Of a stretch of 64,000 nucleotides of DNA, positions 45,801 through 53,402 are shown in pieces; position 1 is the first letter of the stretch; the number at the start of each line of letters is the position of its first letter. The position numbers were made by a program, and so were the translations under genes. The notes under the pieces were generated by a model, which worked only from the letters and a program-made list of their open reading frames with translations, was not told the DNA's origin and ran no database searches. Source of the stretch: Peptostreptococcus russellii (GTDB taxonomy: Bacteria > Bacillota > Clostridia > Peptostreptococcales > Peptostreptococcaceae); contig NZ_JYGE01000007.1 of NCBI RefSeq assembly GCF_003012055.1, forward strand, positions 1 through 64,000, written 5' to 3'.

Positions 45801-46265
45801 CATATGGCGATAATTGGTTATGAATTATACGTTAAGATGTTAAATGAAGCTATCTCTAAGATAAAGGGTGAGGAAATAGTAGAAGACATAGATGTTGAAA
45901 TAGAATTAACTGTCAACGCCTATATACCTTCTAGCTATATTCAAGATGAAATTATCAAGTTAGAAATGTACAAAAAAATAGCAACAATTGATAATAAGGA
46001 AGATATGTATGAAATGCAAGAAGAGTTGGAGGATAGATTCTCTGACATTCCAAAAGAGACACAAACATTATTAAATATTGCTTACATTAAATCTCTATGT
46101 AAGAGACTAAAGATAGATAAGGTAAAACAAACTGGTCAAACTATTGATCTAATGCCTTTTACAAAATATGAATCAAAAGAGGCTAGTGGATATGATATAG
46201 TGATGGAACTAGTAAATATGTTGGAAGGTTTCTGTAAGAGACAGAAAACAAAAAATCAAAATTAG
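42849..46265 (+). CDS. mfd: Transcription-repair coupling factor
   Basis: Mfd removes RNA polymerase stalled at lesions and recruits UvrA. The 1138-aa protein has the UvrB-like N-terminal modules, a run of eight Lys in a linker near residues 478-486, the RNA-polymerase-interacting domain from about 495 (VGDYVVHENSGIGKYTG), the SF2 translocase with GDVGYGKTE near 647 and DEEQRFG, SATPIPRTL, and the C-terminal TRCF domain. GTG 42849 sits 6 nt after TAAGG; ATG 42858 is the alternative start. Confidence 0.96.
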   Translation: MIKMEDVLISSLKNSLEYTNMIESLSKKEGNIQINGLLPASKVNIAYSIYKNTSRQMLYVANTEYEAKKIYEELSVYMKSKVEFLGTNELLFYSLDARDRKLDARRLKTYFKLFKKEKIILVTYTDVLAKKYVPKSIIMDNVFNLKVGQTVDIESLSKSLVHLGYQRVSKVEGFGQFSVRGGIVDIFTLLYDYPIRLEFFDDEIDSIREFDVYTQKSVDKMKKVTITPSRDFIYPEDVSVGVEKIKSETSDSTDLDIMRNIEKIERKEYFDGLENYIEYLYDGKYESLIEYLSDDAVVFVDDIAHGKERYKNLSSEFKDNYTLNLERGLALKTQGNLLFSMYDIVYRLKNRKAIFNSLLPKIVNDVDIKEQFTLNSRDIPGYKGRLDLFIEEIKRLRHIGYKIVIATATTERAKKIHNLLSENGIESIYSIKRDLEIKTSQIVVTSANISQGFMYPDIKFQIITDKEMVGSNKIGVKKKKKKKKNNSTKIDSFIELNVGDYVVHENSGIGKYTGIEQISVAGIKKDYLKVVYQGGDSLYVPIDQMDKVQKYIGGDVEKVRLNKLGGSEWSKAKRKVKKEIDDMTKELIDLYAKRESRKGYKFSKDTVWQKEFEDRFPYQETEDQLKAIKETKKDMESAKVMDRLVCGDVGYGKTEVAIRAIFKAVTDGKQVAVLVPTTILAQQHYNTFTERFDGYPIRVEVLSRFRTAKQQKEIIEDAKKGLVDVLIGTHRIVSKDIDMPKLGLVVVDEEQRFGVKHKESLKQIKANVDVLTLSATPIPRTLHMSLSGIRDMSIIEEPPLERYPVMTYVIEAKDSIIQDEIHRELARGGQVFFVYNRVEGIEEMASRIRRLVPDARIGVAHGRMSSKELENTVLSFLSKEFDVLVCTTIIETGMDIANANTMIIYDADKMGLAQLYQLRGRVGRSSKQGYAYLMYERNKVLSEVAEKRLKSIKEFTEFGSGFKIAMRDLEIRGAGDVLGAQQHGHMAIIGYELYVKMLNEAISKIKGEEIVEDIDVEIELTVNAYIPSSYIQDEIIKLEMYKKIATIDNKEDMYEMQEELEDRFSDIPKETQTLLNIAYIKSLCKRLKIDKVKQTGQTIDLMPFTKYESKEASGYDIVMELVNMLEGFCKRQKTKNQN

Positions 46266-46277
46266 GAGGAAAAAATT

Positions 46278-47354
46278 TTGAAGAAACTATTGGCTATTTT
46301 GTTAGCCTGCGTAGTAGGTGTATCAGCAGTAGGATGTACTGGAAATAATGCAGTAGCTACAGTAGATGGAAAAGAAATTACAACTAAGGAATTTGAAGAA
46401 CAGCTAAAATTTAGCAAGTGGATAACTGAGCTTCAGTATGGTGATGATATCTGGGGAACTATGAAAAAGCAAGATCCTAAGTACCAAGAAACTATAAAAA
46501 ATCAAGTTATGGACTCGCTTGTTCAGAGTCAGATATTTTTACAGTATGCAGAAAAAAATAATATTAAGCCAGATCAAAAGCAATTAGAAGATTTTAAGGC
46601 TCAAAACAAAAAGATGTTTGAAGATGCTAAGGCAAAAGAATCATTTGCTAAAAGTGGTTTAGATGAAAAGTTTATGGATAACTATGCTAAGCAGGCTGCT
46701 ACAATAACAGGCGTTGTAAAATTTATTGAAAAGAAATCAACACCAGATGAAAAGAAACTGAAGAAGTACTATGATGAAAACAGTGAAAAAATAGATGCTT
46801 CACACATTCTTTTAGTAACTACAGATGAAAAAACTGGTAAAACATATCCAGATGAGAAAAAAGCTGAAATAAAGAAAAAGGCTGATGAAGTATATGAAAA
46901 GGCCAAAAGTGGTGAAGATTTTGCTAAGTTAGCAAAGGAATATTCACAGGATCCAGGATCAAAGGAATCTGGTGGTTCTCTAGGTGAGTTTTCTAAGGGT
47001 TCTATGGTAGAAGAATTTGAAAAGGTTGCTTTTTCAATGAAAGAAGGAGAAATATCTCAACCAGTCGAAACACAATTTGGATATCATATAATCAAGGTAA
47101 ATAAAAAAATTAAGCTAGATTATGATAAGGTTAAGGCTGAAATGAAGCAAGAATTAACTCAGAAAAACAGTCAAGAAATGATATCAAAGATTCAAGATAC
47201 AGCAAAGGTTGAAAAGTTTGAGGATAAAATAAAGGAAGTCCCATTCGGTTCAACAGGAGCAGAAAAGAAGGATACAAATAAAGCTGAAGAAAAGAAAGAT
47301 ACAAAGAAAACTGAAGAAAAGAAAGATACAAAGAAAATTGAAGAAAAGAAATAA
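46278..47354 (+). CDS. PrsA-type foldase lipoprotein (parvulin PPIase)
   Basis: A 358-aa extracytoplasmic chaperone and prolyl isomerase. A signal peptide ends at the lipobox-like SAVGC (Cys20). A SurA-like N-domain follows, then a parvulin domain at about 172-270 with [17 protein letters not shown] and FGYHIIKV. The last 30 residues are four tandem copies of a 9-residue Lys/Glu unit (EEKKDTKKT type, 27 bp each), ending at the stop. It starts at TTG with AGGAGGA 7 nt before it and follows mfd by 12 nt. Confidence 0.92.
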   Translation: MKKLLAILLACVVGVSAVGCTGNNAVATVDGKEITTKEFEEQLKFSKWITELQYGDDIWGTMKKQDPKYQETIKNQVMDSLVQSQIFLQYAEKNNIKPDQKQLEDFKAQNKKMFEDAKAKESFAKSGLDEKFMDNYAKQAATITGVVKFIEKKSTPDEKKLKKYYDENSEKIDASHILLVTTDEKTGKTYPDEKKAEIKKKADEVYEKAKSGEDFAKLAKEYSQDPGSKESGGSLGEFSKGSMVEEFEKVAFSMKEGEISQPVETQFGYHIIKVNKKIKLDYDKVKAEMKQELTQKNSQEMISKIQDTAKVEKFEDKIKEVPFGSTGAEKKDTNKAEEKKDTKKTEEKKDTKKIEEKK

Positions 47355-47364
47355 CTAAAAAAAG

Positions 47365-47402
47365 AAAAGGCTAGCATGGTTTAACTATGTTGGCCTTTTT
47401 AT
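47365..47402 (+). terminator. Terminator after the foldase gene
   Basis: AAAAGGCTAGCAT (47365-47377) pairs with ATGTTGGCCTTTT (47387-47399, two G-U pairs), then T. Confidence 0.85.
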
Positions 47403-47481
47403 AGTTGGACGATTAATTGCTGTATTGATATATTAAAATAGCCTGAAATATGCGATTTTGGGGGATAAAATAGCATTTATA

Positions 47482-47490
47482 TGGTATAAT
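47482..47490 (+). promoter_or_regulatory. Extended -10 promoter for the flippase gene
   Basis: TGGTATAAT (47482-47490) is 42 nt upstream of the ATG. No convincing -35 is seen. Confidence 0.55.
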
Positions 47491-47532
47491 ATCTATTGTG
47501 AATTTGAAGTTAAAATTTAATAGGAGGACAAA

Positions 47533-49149
47533 ATGGAGATAAGTAATAAAAAGAATTCCTTTTTGATGGGTACCTTGATTTTAGGTGCTGCTGGGATTAT
47601 TATAAAGATTTTAGGTGCTATATTTAGAATACCTTTGGGATATTTTATAGGTGCGGAAGGTATGGGATATTATCAGACGGCCTATCCAGTATATGCTCTA
47701 TTTCTTACTCTGGCTACGGCAGGATTTCCAACGGCTATAGCTAAGCTTGTTTCTGAGCAAGCAGCCCTAGGTAATCATAAGGGAGCAAATGAAATATTTA
47801 AGGTGACTCACTTAATGTTATTTATAACAGGACTTGTGATGTTTCTAATTTTATTTTTTGGAGCTGACTATATAGTAACTAATATTCAGCACAATCCAAA
47901 TGCAGTTACAGCTATGAGGGCAATTGCTCCAGCACTTTTGATAGTACCTTCGATGTCCGCTTATAGAGGATATTATCAAGGATATCAGCAGATGAGTAGG
48001 ATAGCCATATCTCAAGTAATCGAACAGGTTTTTAGAGTATTCTTGGGGCTCATATTAGCTTATATGCTAATGGCACAGTTTGGACCTAAGCTAGGTGCTG
48101 CGGGTGGTATATCAGGAGCTACTATAGGAGCATTTACGTCATTTTTATTCTTGGTAATGGTATATATGAAAGACGCCAAAAAAAGAAAAGTAATGATGGA
48201 AGAAAGTGTGGGATATGTTAAACAGAAGACATCTTCTATAGTAAAGACAATTATTAAGGTTGTAATTCCAATAAGTATAGGAGCATGTGTTATGCCTCTA
48301 GTTAATGTTGTTGATACAGTTATAGTGATATCTAGACTTGAAGTAGCGGGCTATTCTAATATGGCTGCAAACTCTATGTTGGGTCAGCTTACAGGAATGT
48401 CAATGCCTATAATAGTTATGCCTATGATATTTACTACAGCTATTGGCATGAGTCTTGTACCAGCAATATCAGCATCATATACGCTTAAAAAGTTTAATGA
48501 AGCAAGGCACAATGCAAAGTTAGCGTTTAAGATTACTCTACTTTTGGTATTACCATGTGCATTTGGTTTGGCAGCTTTATCGCAACCAATAATGGGTCTA
48601 TTATATCCAAAGCAACCTGCAGAAGTTTTGGGGCTTATGTTGTTTACCCTTGCACCAGGATGTATTTTCCTAGGTCTTTTATATACTTTTAATGGTATAT
48701 TACAGGGTATGGGAAAGCCAATGATACCAGTATATGCTCTACTTTGTGGAATAGCAGGAAAGATAGTTATAAGTTACACTCTTACAGCTATGCCAGCATT
48801 CAATATATTAGGTTCTGCAATAGGTACAGTAATTTCTTATATGATAGCGGCCATAATTGAATATATATATATTAAAAAAGCACTAGATATAGAGTTTGAT
48901 AAAATGCAGTTCTTTATCAAGCCTTTACTAACAGTAATGGTTATGTTTATAGGAGCAAGATATTCTTATGTAGGATTGAGTATGTTTATAAATCCTAAAA
49001 TTGCTACTTTAATATCTATAGCTATTGGTGGTGTAATATATATAGTAGTACTACTCGCTTCTGGTGGCATCTCACAAGATGAAATATTGGCAATGCCTAA
49101 GGGTAAGAAAATATTGAGTAAGTTAAAAAAGATGAAGTTAGTAAGATAG
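47533..49149 (+). CDS. MurJ/SpoVB-type polysaccharide flippase (YabM-like)
   Basis: A 538-aa polytopic MOP-superfamily protein with about 14 membrane segments. The N-terminal FLMGTLILGAAGIIIKILGA, the conserved GAEGMGYYQTAYPVY, and SMSAYRGYYQGYQ segments are typical of the SpoVB/MurJ-like group that moves lipid-linked sugars. Its place between mfd and the yabN homologue matches Bacillus yabM. Substrate, lipid II or another lipid-linked glycan, is unresolved. Confidence 0.9.
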   Translation: MEISNKKNSFLMGTLILGAAGIIIKILGAIFRIPLGYFIGAEGMGYYQTAYPVYALFLTLATAGFPTAIAKLVSEQAALGNHKGANEIFKVTHLMLFITGLVMFLILFFGADYIVTNIQHNPNAVTAMRAIAPALLIVPSMSAYRGYYQGYQQMSRIAISQVIEQVFRVFLGLILAYMLMAQFGPKLGAAGGISGATIGAFTSFLFLVMVYMKDAKKRKVMMEESVGYVKQKTSSIVKTIIKVVIPISIGACVMPLVNVVDTVIVISRLEVAGYSNMAANSMLGQLTGMSMPIIVMPMIFTTAIGMSLVPAISASYTLKKFNEARHNAKLAFKITLLLVLPCAFGLAALSQPIMGLLYPKQPAEVLGLMLFTLAPGCIFLGLLYTFNGILQGMGKPMIPVYALLCGIAGKIVISYTLTAMPAFNILGSAIGTVISYMIAAIIEYIYIKKALDIEFDKMQFFIKPLLTVMVMFIGARYSYVGLSMFINPKIATLISIAIGGVIYIVVLLASGGISQDEILAMPKGKKILSKLKKMKLVR

Positions 49150-49262
49150 ACTTAGATTGACAAAGTAAATATTGATCTTTTAAAATAATATAAAAAATTT
49201 GTATTATTTTGAGATTATATTTATGGCTTTTAGCAATTTACATAGAAAATAATAAAAAAATA

Positions 49263-49305
49263 TAGGGATTGTGCAGTATCTTGTACGATCCCTACTTTTA
49301 TTTTA
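49263..49305 (+). terminator. Terminator after the flippase gene
   Basis: A 13-bp stem (49263-49275 with 49282-49294, including two G-U pairs) has a 6-nt loop and CTTTTATTTT after it. Confidence 0.87.
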
Positions 49306-49336
49306 ATAGTTAAGTATTAATTAAAGGAGGTATATT

Positions 49337-50284
49337 ATGATAACAATAGTTGGGCTTGGTGCAGGAGATATCTCTCAGATAAGCTTTAGTGCAATGGAAG
49401 AATTAAAAAAGTCTAAAAATATCTATATGAGGACAGAAAATCACCCGATATTAGAGAAATTGGATATTGAATATGAAAGTTTTGACTCCTACTATGAAGA
49501 TGGAGAAAACTTTGAAGCAGTATATGAAAAAATAGCAAAAAAAATAATTGATATTGGACGAGAAAATGATATAATATATGCTGTCCCTGGACATCCTAGA
49601 GTAGCTGAGAGTACAGTTGTACTGATAGAAGAGTATGCAAAAGAAGAGGATATAGAAGTAGATGTAATAGCCTCTATGAGCTTTATAGATGCTATGTATA
49701 ATTATCTTAAGTTTGATCCATCTGAAGGATTTAGGCTTTTAGATGCATTTGATGTAAGGCTAAGAGATTTGGATTGTGGATCAAATATTATTATTACGCA
49801 AGTATATGATAGATTTATAGCTTCAAATATTAAGATTAAACTTATGGAATACTATGAAGATGATCAAGATATATATTTAGTTAGATCAGCAGGTATCAAG
49901 GGTCAAGAGTTCAAGGAAAAAATGAGCTTAAGTGAACTGGATAGAGATAAAAATCAATTTGATCATTTGACAAGCCTTTTTATAGAGAAATCTAATAAAA
50001 AAAGATTCAAGGATATTTTTGATCTTAAGGATTTAGTTAAAGATTTGAGACAAGAAGATATGAAAATAAAATCACTTGGATATGTTGATATTGCAGAAAA
50101 ATTGGGTATTGACTCTAAAGCGTTAATGTCTTCTGTTGAAAATGATAATATAGAAGAAATGATAGAGTCCTTAGGGAAGGTGCTATATGATCTTGTGTTG
50201 CATTCTCAGATAGGAATAGAAGAAGGTTACTTTGATTTTGAAGAGGTCTGTGATAGCGTATGCATTAGTTTAAGTGATAGATAA
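49337..50284 (+). CDS. YabN-like tetrapyrrole-methylase protein with eroded MazG domain
   Basis: Bacillus YabN joins a SAM-methylase fold to MazG NTP-pyrophosphatase domains in about 490 aa; this protein has 315. The methylase part is recognisable: GLGAGDISQIS at 5-15 and VPGHPRVAEST near 82. The MazG part from about 225 keeps the end (LHSQIGIEEGYFDFEEV) but lacks the CPWDxxQTH motif, has no EExxE, and has ESLGK where EELGD is expected. NTP hydrolysis is therefore unlikely. It precedes HU and rqcP, as in Bacillus. Confidence 0.83.
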   Translation: MITIVGLGAGDISQISFSAMEELKKSKNIYMRTENHPILEKLDIEYESFDSYYEDGENFEAVYEKIAKKIIDIGRENDIIYAVPGHPRVAESTVVLIEEYAKEEDIEVDVIASMSFIDAMYNYLKFDPSEGFRLLDAFDVRLRDLDCGSNIIITQVYDRFIASNIKIKLMEYYEDDQDIYLVRSAGIKGQEFKEKMSLSELDRDKNQFDHLTSLFIEKSNKKRFKDIFDLKDLVKDLRQEDMKIKSLGYVDIAEKLGIDSKALMSSVENDNIEEMIESLGKVLYDLVLHSQIGIEEGYFDFEEVCDSVCISLSDR

Positions 50285-50319
50285 ATATCTATATACAATA
50301 ATAAAATTGAGAAAAAACA

Positions 50320-50348
50320 TTGAAAAATAGCCAAAACTTATGTATAAT
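50320..50348 (+). promoter_or_regulatory. Consensus promoter for hup
   Basis: TTGAAA (50320-50325), a 17-bp spacer, and TATAAT (50343-50348). It lies 75 nt upstream of the HU start, suiting an abundant protein. Confidence 0.8.
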
Positions 50349-50422
50349 AAACTTGTCAACTAGAAAGAATTGTAGATATTTAAGTTGTAAAAATAAGAAA
50401 AACATTACGGGAGGTAATTATT

Positions 50423-50701
50423 GTGAATAAGGCAGAATTAGTTGCAAAGATGGCAGAAAAGAGTAATTTAACAAAGAAGGAAAGTGAATTAGCTCTAAAT
50501 GCTTTTATGAAGGTTGTTGAAGAAACTCTAGTTTCTGGTGAAAAGGTACAGTTAGTAGGTTTCGGAACATTTGAAACAAGAGAAAGAGCTGCTAGATCTG
50601 GAAGAAACCCTAGAAAGCCTGATCAAGTAATAGAAATACCAGCTTCAAAGGCTCCAGTATTCAAGGCAGGTAAGGGTCTTAAAGAATTAGTAAACAAGTA
50701 A
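50423..50701 (+). CDS. hup: HU family nucleoid protein
   Basis: A 92-aa DNA-bending protein. It begins NKAELVAKMAEKSNLTKKE, has GFGTFETRERAARSGRNPR, and the minor-groove arm ends with the Pro-containing KPDQVIEIPAS. It starts at GTG with GGGAGGT 7 nt before. The codon choice (AAG, GGT and CCA enriched) suggests high expression. Confidence 0.97.
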   Translation: MNKAELVAKMAEKSNLTKKESELALNAFMKVVEETLVSGEKVQLVGFGTFETRERAARSGRNPRKPDQVIEIPASKAPVFKAGKGLKELVNK

Positions 50702-50748
50702 AAATTACTTTTTTAAAAAGTATTTAAAACTTTTTATATTTGATTTAG

Positions 50749-50790
50749 AAATAGTATTGTAAAAGATTTTCCTTTTCAATACTATTTTTT
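50749..50790 (+). terminator. Terminator after hup
   Basis: AAATAGTATTG (50749-50759) pairs with CAATACTATTT (50777-50787), with AAAAG/CTTTT inside, and a T run after. A weaker hairpin, AAAAAGT/ACTTTTT at 50715-50735, comes first. The rest of the gap to 51066 shows only a -10 element. Confidence 0.88.
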
Positions 50791-51025
50791 ATTTCTTTAT
50801 AATGATATTTTTCGATAAAATATATGACTTTTCTACTTTGTGGGAATATACTTATTTGGGAAATTTATAAAAAATAAAAAAATACTAGATTTTATAGAAT
50901 CTTGGGTTTATATTAAGAAATCTATGATAAAATAGTAATAAAAATAGAGTGAAAGTATAAAAAAAGTATAATGCTAGTTTATAATATTTATTAAAAATAG
51001 ATAATGATATTTATATCTATGAATG

Positions 51026-51034
51026 TGTTATAAT
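51026..51034 (+). promoter_or_regulatory. Extended -10 promoter for rqcP
   Basis: TGTTATAAT (51026-51034) lies 33 nt upstream of the rqcP ATG. The -35 region is not evident. Confidence 0.55.
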
Positions 51035-51066
51035 TAATGCATATGTATTTTAGTTAAAGGAGAGCC

Positions 51067-51306
51067 ATGAGATTAGATAAGTATTTGAAAGTTTCGAGAA
51101 TTATAAAAAGAAGAACTGTTGCTAAGGAAGCTTGTGAAAAAGGAATGGTTCAGATAAATGATAAAGTAGCCAAATCATCATCTGAAGTGAAGGTAGGGGA
51201 TATTCTTACGCTGACTTTTGGTGAAAAAGTGGTAAAGTATAGAATAACAGAAATAAGGGAACATGTTTTAAAAAATGATGCAAAAGAACTATATGAATCA
51301 ATATAG
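51067..51306 (+). CDS. rqcP: S4-domain ribosome quality-control protein RqcP (YabO)
   Basis: A 79-aa RNA-binding protein with a single S4 domain: MRLDKYLKVSRIIKRRTVAKEA is cut here to the segment RLDKYLKVSRIIKRRTVA, followed by VQINDKVAKSSSEVKVGD. In Bacillus, RqcP helps RqcH add alanine tails to stalled chains on the 50S subunit. AAAGGAGAG precedes the ATG. The sporulation genes yabP and yabQ, and divIC, which follow yabO in Bacillus, are replaced here by ppx. Confidence 0.93.
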   Translation: MRLDKYLKVSRIIKRRTVAKEACEKGMVQINDKVAKSSSEVKVGDILTLTFGEKVVKYRITEIREHVLKNDAKELYESI

Positions 51307-51335
51307 CAGGTAAACTTGTGAAGGTGGGCTATAAA

Positions 51336-52298
51336 ATGAGATACGCTACAATAGATATAGGAACAAATTCCATGAGATTATTATTATCTGAAGTAAGAGA
51401 TAATACTTTCTTGGAAAGGAAAAAATATGTAAACACAACTAGGTTGGGTCAAGGTATAGATAAGTCAGGTTTTATAAGTGAAGATTCGATAAAAAATAAT
51501 ATCGAGTCTTTAAAAGAGTTTGTAGATTTATCTAGAGAATATGCTTGTGAAAAAATTTTATGTATGGGAACTGCTGCCTTAAGAAATGCAAAAAATAGAG
51601 ATGTTTTTATTAAAGAGGCAAAGTTAAAACTTGATGTTGATGTAGATGTAATTTCAGGTGAAGAAGAAGCACTGCTGGGTTATACTGGAGTGATAGGTGG
51701 AATTAAGATAGAAGATGAGGCAATTTTGATAATAGATATTGGAGGCGGATCTACTGAATTTATATTAGGAGATCAATCTGAAATATTTTATAGAAAAAGT
51801 ATTGACCTAGGAGCCTTATCTCTTAGTGAAAGATTTTTTACAAGTATGCCTGAGAGCGAGCAAGAGTTAGATAAAGCGAAAACTCATATAGAAAGAAATG
51901 TTTTTTCTATAGTTAGTGATTTAAAACAAATATTTGAAAGTGATAAATTATCGGAAAAATTTGATTTTAAGCAACTTAAGCTTATAGGAATAGGTGGTAC
52001 GATTACATCTGTTTCAGCAATTAATCAAAATCTAGAAGTATATTCTATGGAAAAAGTTCACTCAAGTGTCGTCAAATATTCTGAGCTAAAAAATCAAATC
52101 GAAAATATAAAATCTATGAACTTGAATCAGAGAAGAGAAATAGCTGCTTTACAGAAAAAAAGAGCAGAAATTATTTTATCAGGAGAGCTTATATTAGAAT
52201 CCATAATGAGAAGTCTAAATATGAAGTTTATAGAGATTAGCGAATTTGATAATCTTGAGGGATTAGTATTAAAAAATATTCAAAGTAAAAACATATAA
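51336..52298 (+). CDS. Exopolyphosphatase / pppGpp phosphohydrolase family
   Basis: A 320-aa Ppx/GppA protein of the actin-like ATPase fold, which degrades polyphosphate or pppGpp. ATIDIGTNSMRLL is phosphate motif 1, GEEEALLGY carries the catalytic Glu, and IIDIGGGSTEFI is phosphate motif 2. It lacks the C-terminal HD-like domains of the long form. I chose ATG 51336, 7 nt after GAAGGTGGG; GTG 51318 lies just before that site. Ppx versus GppA cannot be told from sequence. Confidence 0.9.
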   Translation: MRYATIDIGTNSMRLLLSEVRDNTFLERKKYVNTTRLGQGIDKSGFISEDSIKNNIESLKEFVDLSREYACEKILCMGTAALRNAKNRDVFIKEAKLKLDVDVDVISGEEEALLGYTGVIGGIKIEDEAILIIDIGGGSTEFILGDQSEIFYRKSIDLGALSLSERFFTSMPESEQELDKAKTHIERNVFSIVSDLKQIFESDKLSEKFDFKQLKLIGIGGTITSVSAINQNLEVYSMEKVHSSVVKYSELKNQIENIKSMNLNQRREIAALQKKRAEIILSGELILESIMRSLNMKFIEISEFDNLEGLVLKNIQSKNI

Positions 52299-52373
52299 AA
52301 GCAATCTAAATCTTATTTTGAAAGAATCTTTTATATTAAAAATAATAATTGAAAAGGATGGGGGTTAAATTTT

Positions 52374-53267
52374 ATGATAAGTAAAGTTAAAAAAGCCGTT
52401 ATACCAGCGGCAGGATTGGGAACTAGGTTTCTTCCAGCTACAAAGGCACAGCCAAAGGAAATGCTCCCTATTGTTGATAAGCCAACTCTACAATATATAA
52501 TTGAAGAGGCTGTAGCATCAGGTGTTGAAGAAATATTAATAATTACAGGAAGAAATAAAAAGTCTATAGAAGACCATTTTGATAAGTCTGTTGAACTTGA
52601 ATTAGAACTTGAAAATAAAGGTAAAAAAGAACTTCTTGAAGTAGTAAGAAATATATCAAATATGGTAAACATTCATTATATAAGACAAAAAGAACCTAAG
52701 GGATTAGGTGATGCTATATATTGTGCGAGATACTTTATTGGAGATGAACCATTTGCCGTAATGCTTGGTGATGATATAGTCGATAATGAGGGCGGTAAAC
52801 CTTGCCTTAAACAATTGATAGATGCTTATGACAAGTATAAGACTACAATTTTGGGAGTGCAGGAAGTAGAAAGAGAAAATACCAATAAATACGGTATAGT
52901 TGATGGTGTCAAGATAGAAGATGATGTTTATGATGTAAAGGCTCTAGTAGAGAAGCCAGATCCAGACAAGGCACCTTCAAATGTGGCAATACTTGGTAGA
53001 TATATTATTACTCCAGAGATATTTGATATACTAGGAGATTTGCCTCCAGGGAAAAATAGTGAAATTCAACTTACAGATGCATTAGAGGAACTTAGTGAAA
53101 AAAATAAGATGTATGCCTATGTATTTGAGGGAAAAAGATATGACTTGGGAGACAAGCAGGGATTTTTACAGGCGACTGTTGATTTTGCATTAAAAAGACC
53201 AGAGCTTAAGGATGAATTTTTAAATTATATTATAAATATATGTGAAAAAAAGAAGGAAGATAGGTAA
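52374..53267 (+). CDS. galU: UTP--glucose-1-phosphate uridylyltransferase
   Basis: It makes UDP-glucose for glycolipids, teichoic-acid-like polymers or capsule. The 297-aa protein opens with KAVIPAAGLGTRFLPATKAQ, then PKEMLPIVDKPTLQYIIEEA, RQKEPKGLGDAIYCAR, and VEKPDP with the conserved Lys. All standard active-site segments are present. Confidence 0.95.
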   Translation: MISKVKKAVIPAAGLGTRFLPATKAQPKEMLPIVDKPTLQYIIEEAVASGVEEILIITGRNKKSIEDHFDKSVELELELENKGKKELLEVVRNISNMVNIHYIRQKEPKGLGDAIYCARYFIGDEPFAVMLGDDIVDNEGGKPCLKQLIDAYDKYKTTILGVQEVERENTNKYGIVDGVKIEDDVYDVKALVEKPDPDKAPSNVAILGRYIITPEIFDILGDLPPGKNSEIQLTDALEELSEKNKMYAYVFEGKRYDLGDKQGFLQATVDFALKRPELKDEFLNYIINICEKKKEDR

Positions 53268-53271
53268 TAGG

Positions 53272-53382
53272 ATGTCAAAGAAAAAAGGCAAAACGATAAA
53301 TAAGATAGTAGCAGTTTTGATAGCAATGATGTTTGCTATATCAAGCGTTGCTTTTGCAATTAGCGTAATAATGGGTAATTAA
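53272..53382 (+). CDS. 36-residue single-pass membrane peptide
   Basis: The ATG at 53272 opens 36 codons to TAA at 53380-53382. The peptide has a basic start (MSKKKGKTINK) and one hydrophobic helix (IVAVLIAMMFAISSVAFAI). GGAAGATAGG upstream is a possible ribosome binding site. It sits 4 nt after galU and 20 nt before rho on the same strand. It resembles the small DUF4044-type peptides of Firmicutes, but this match is uncertain. Function unknown. Confidence 0.65.
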   Translation: MSKKKGKTINKIVAVLIAMMFAISSVAFAISVIMGN

Positions 53383-53402
53383 GCAACAAAGGGGGTGAAT
53401 AT

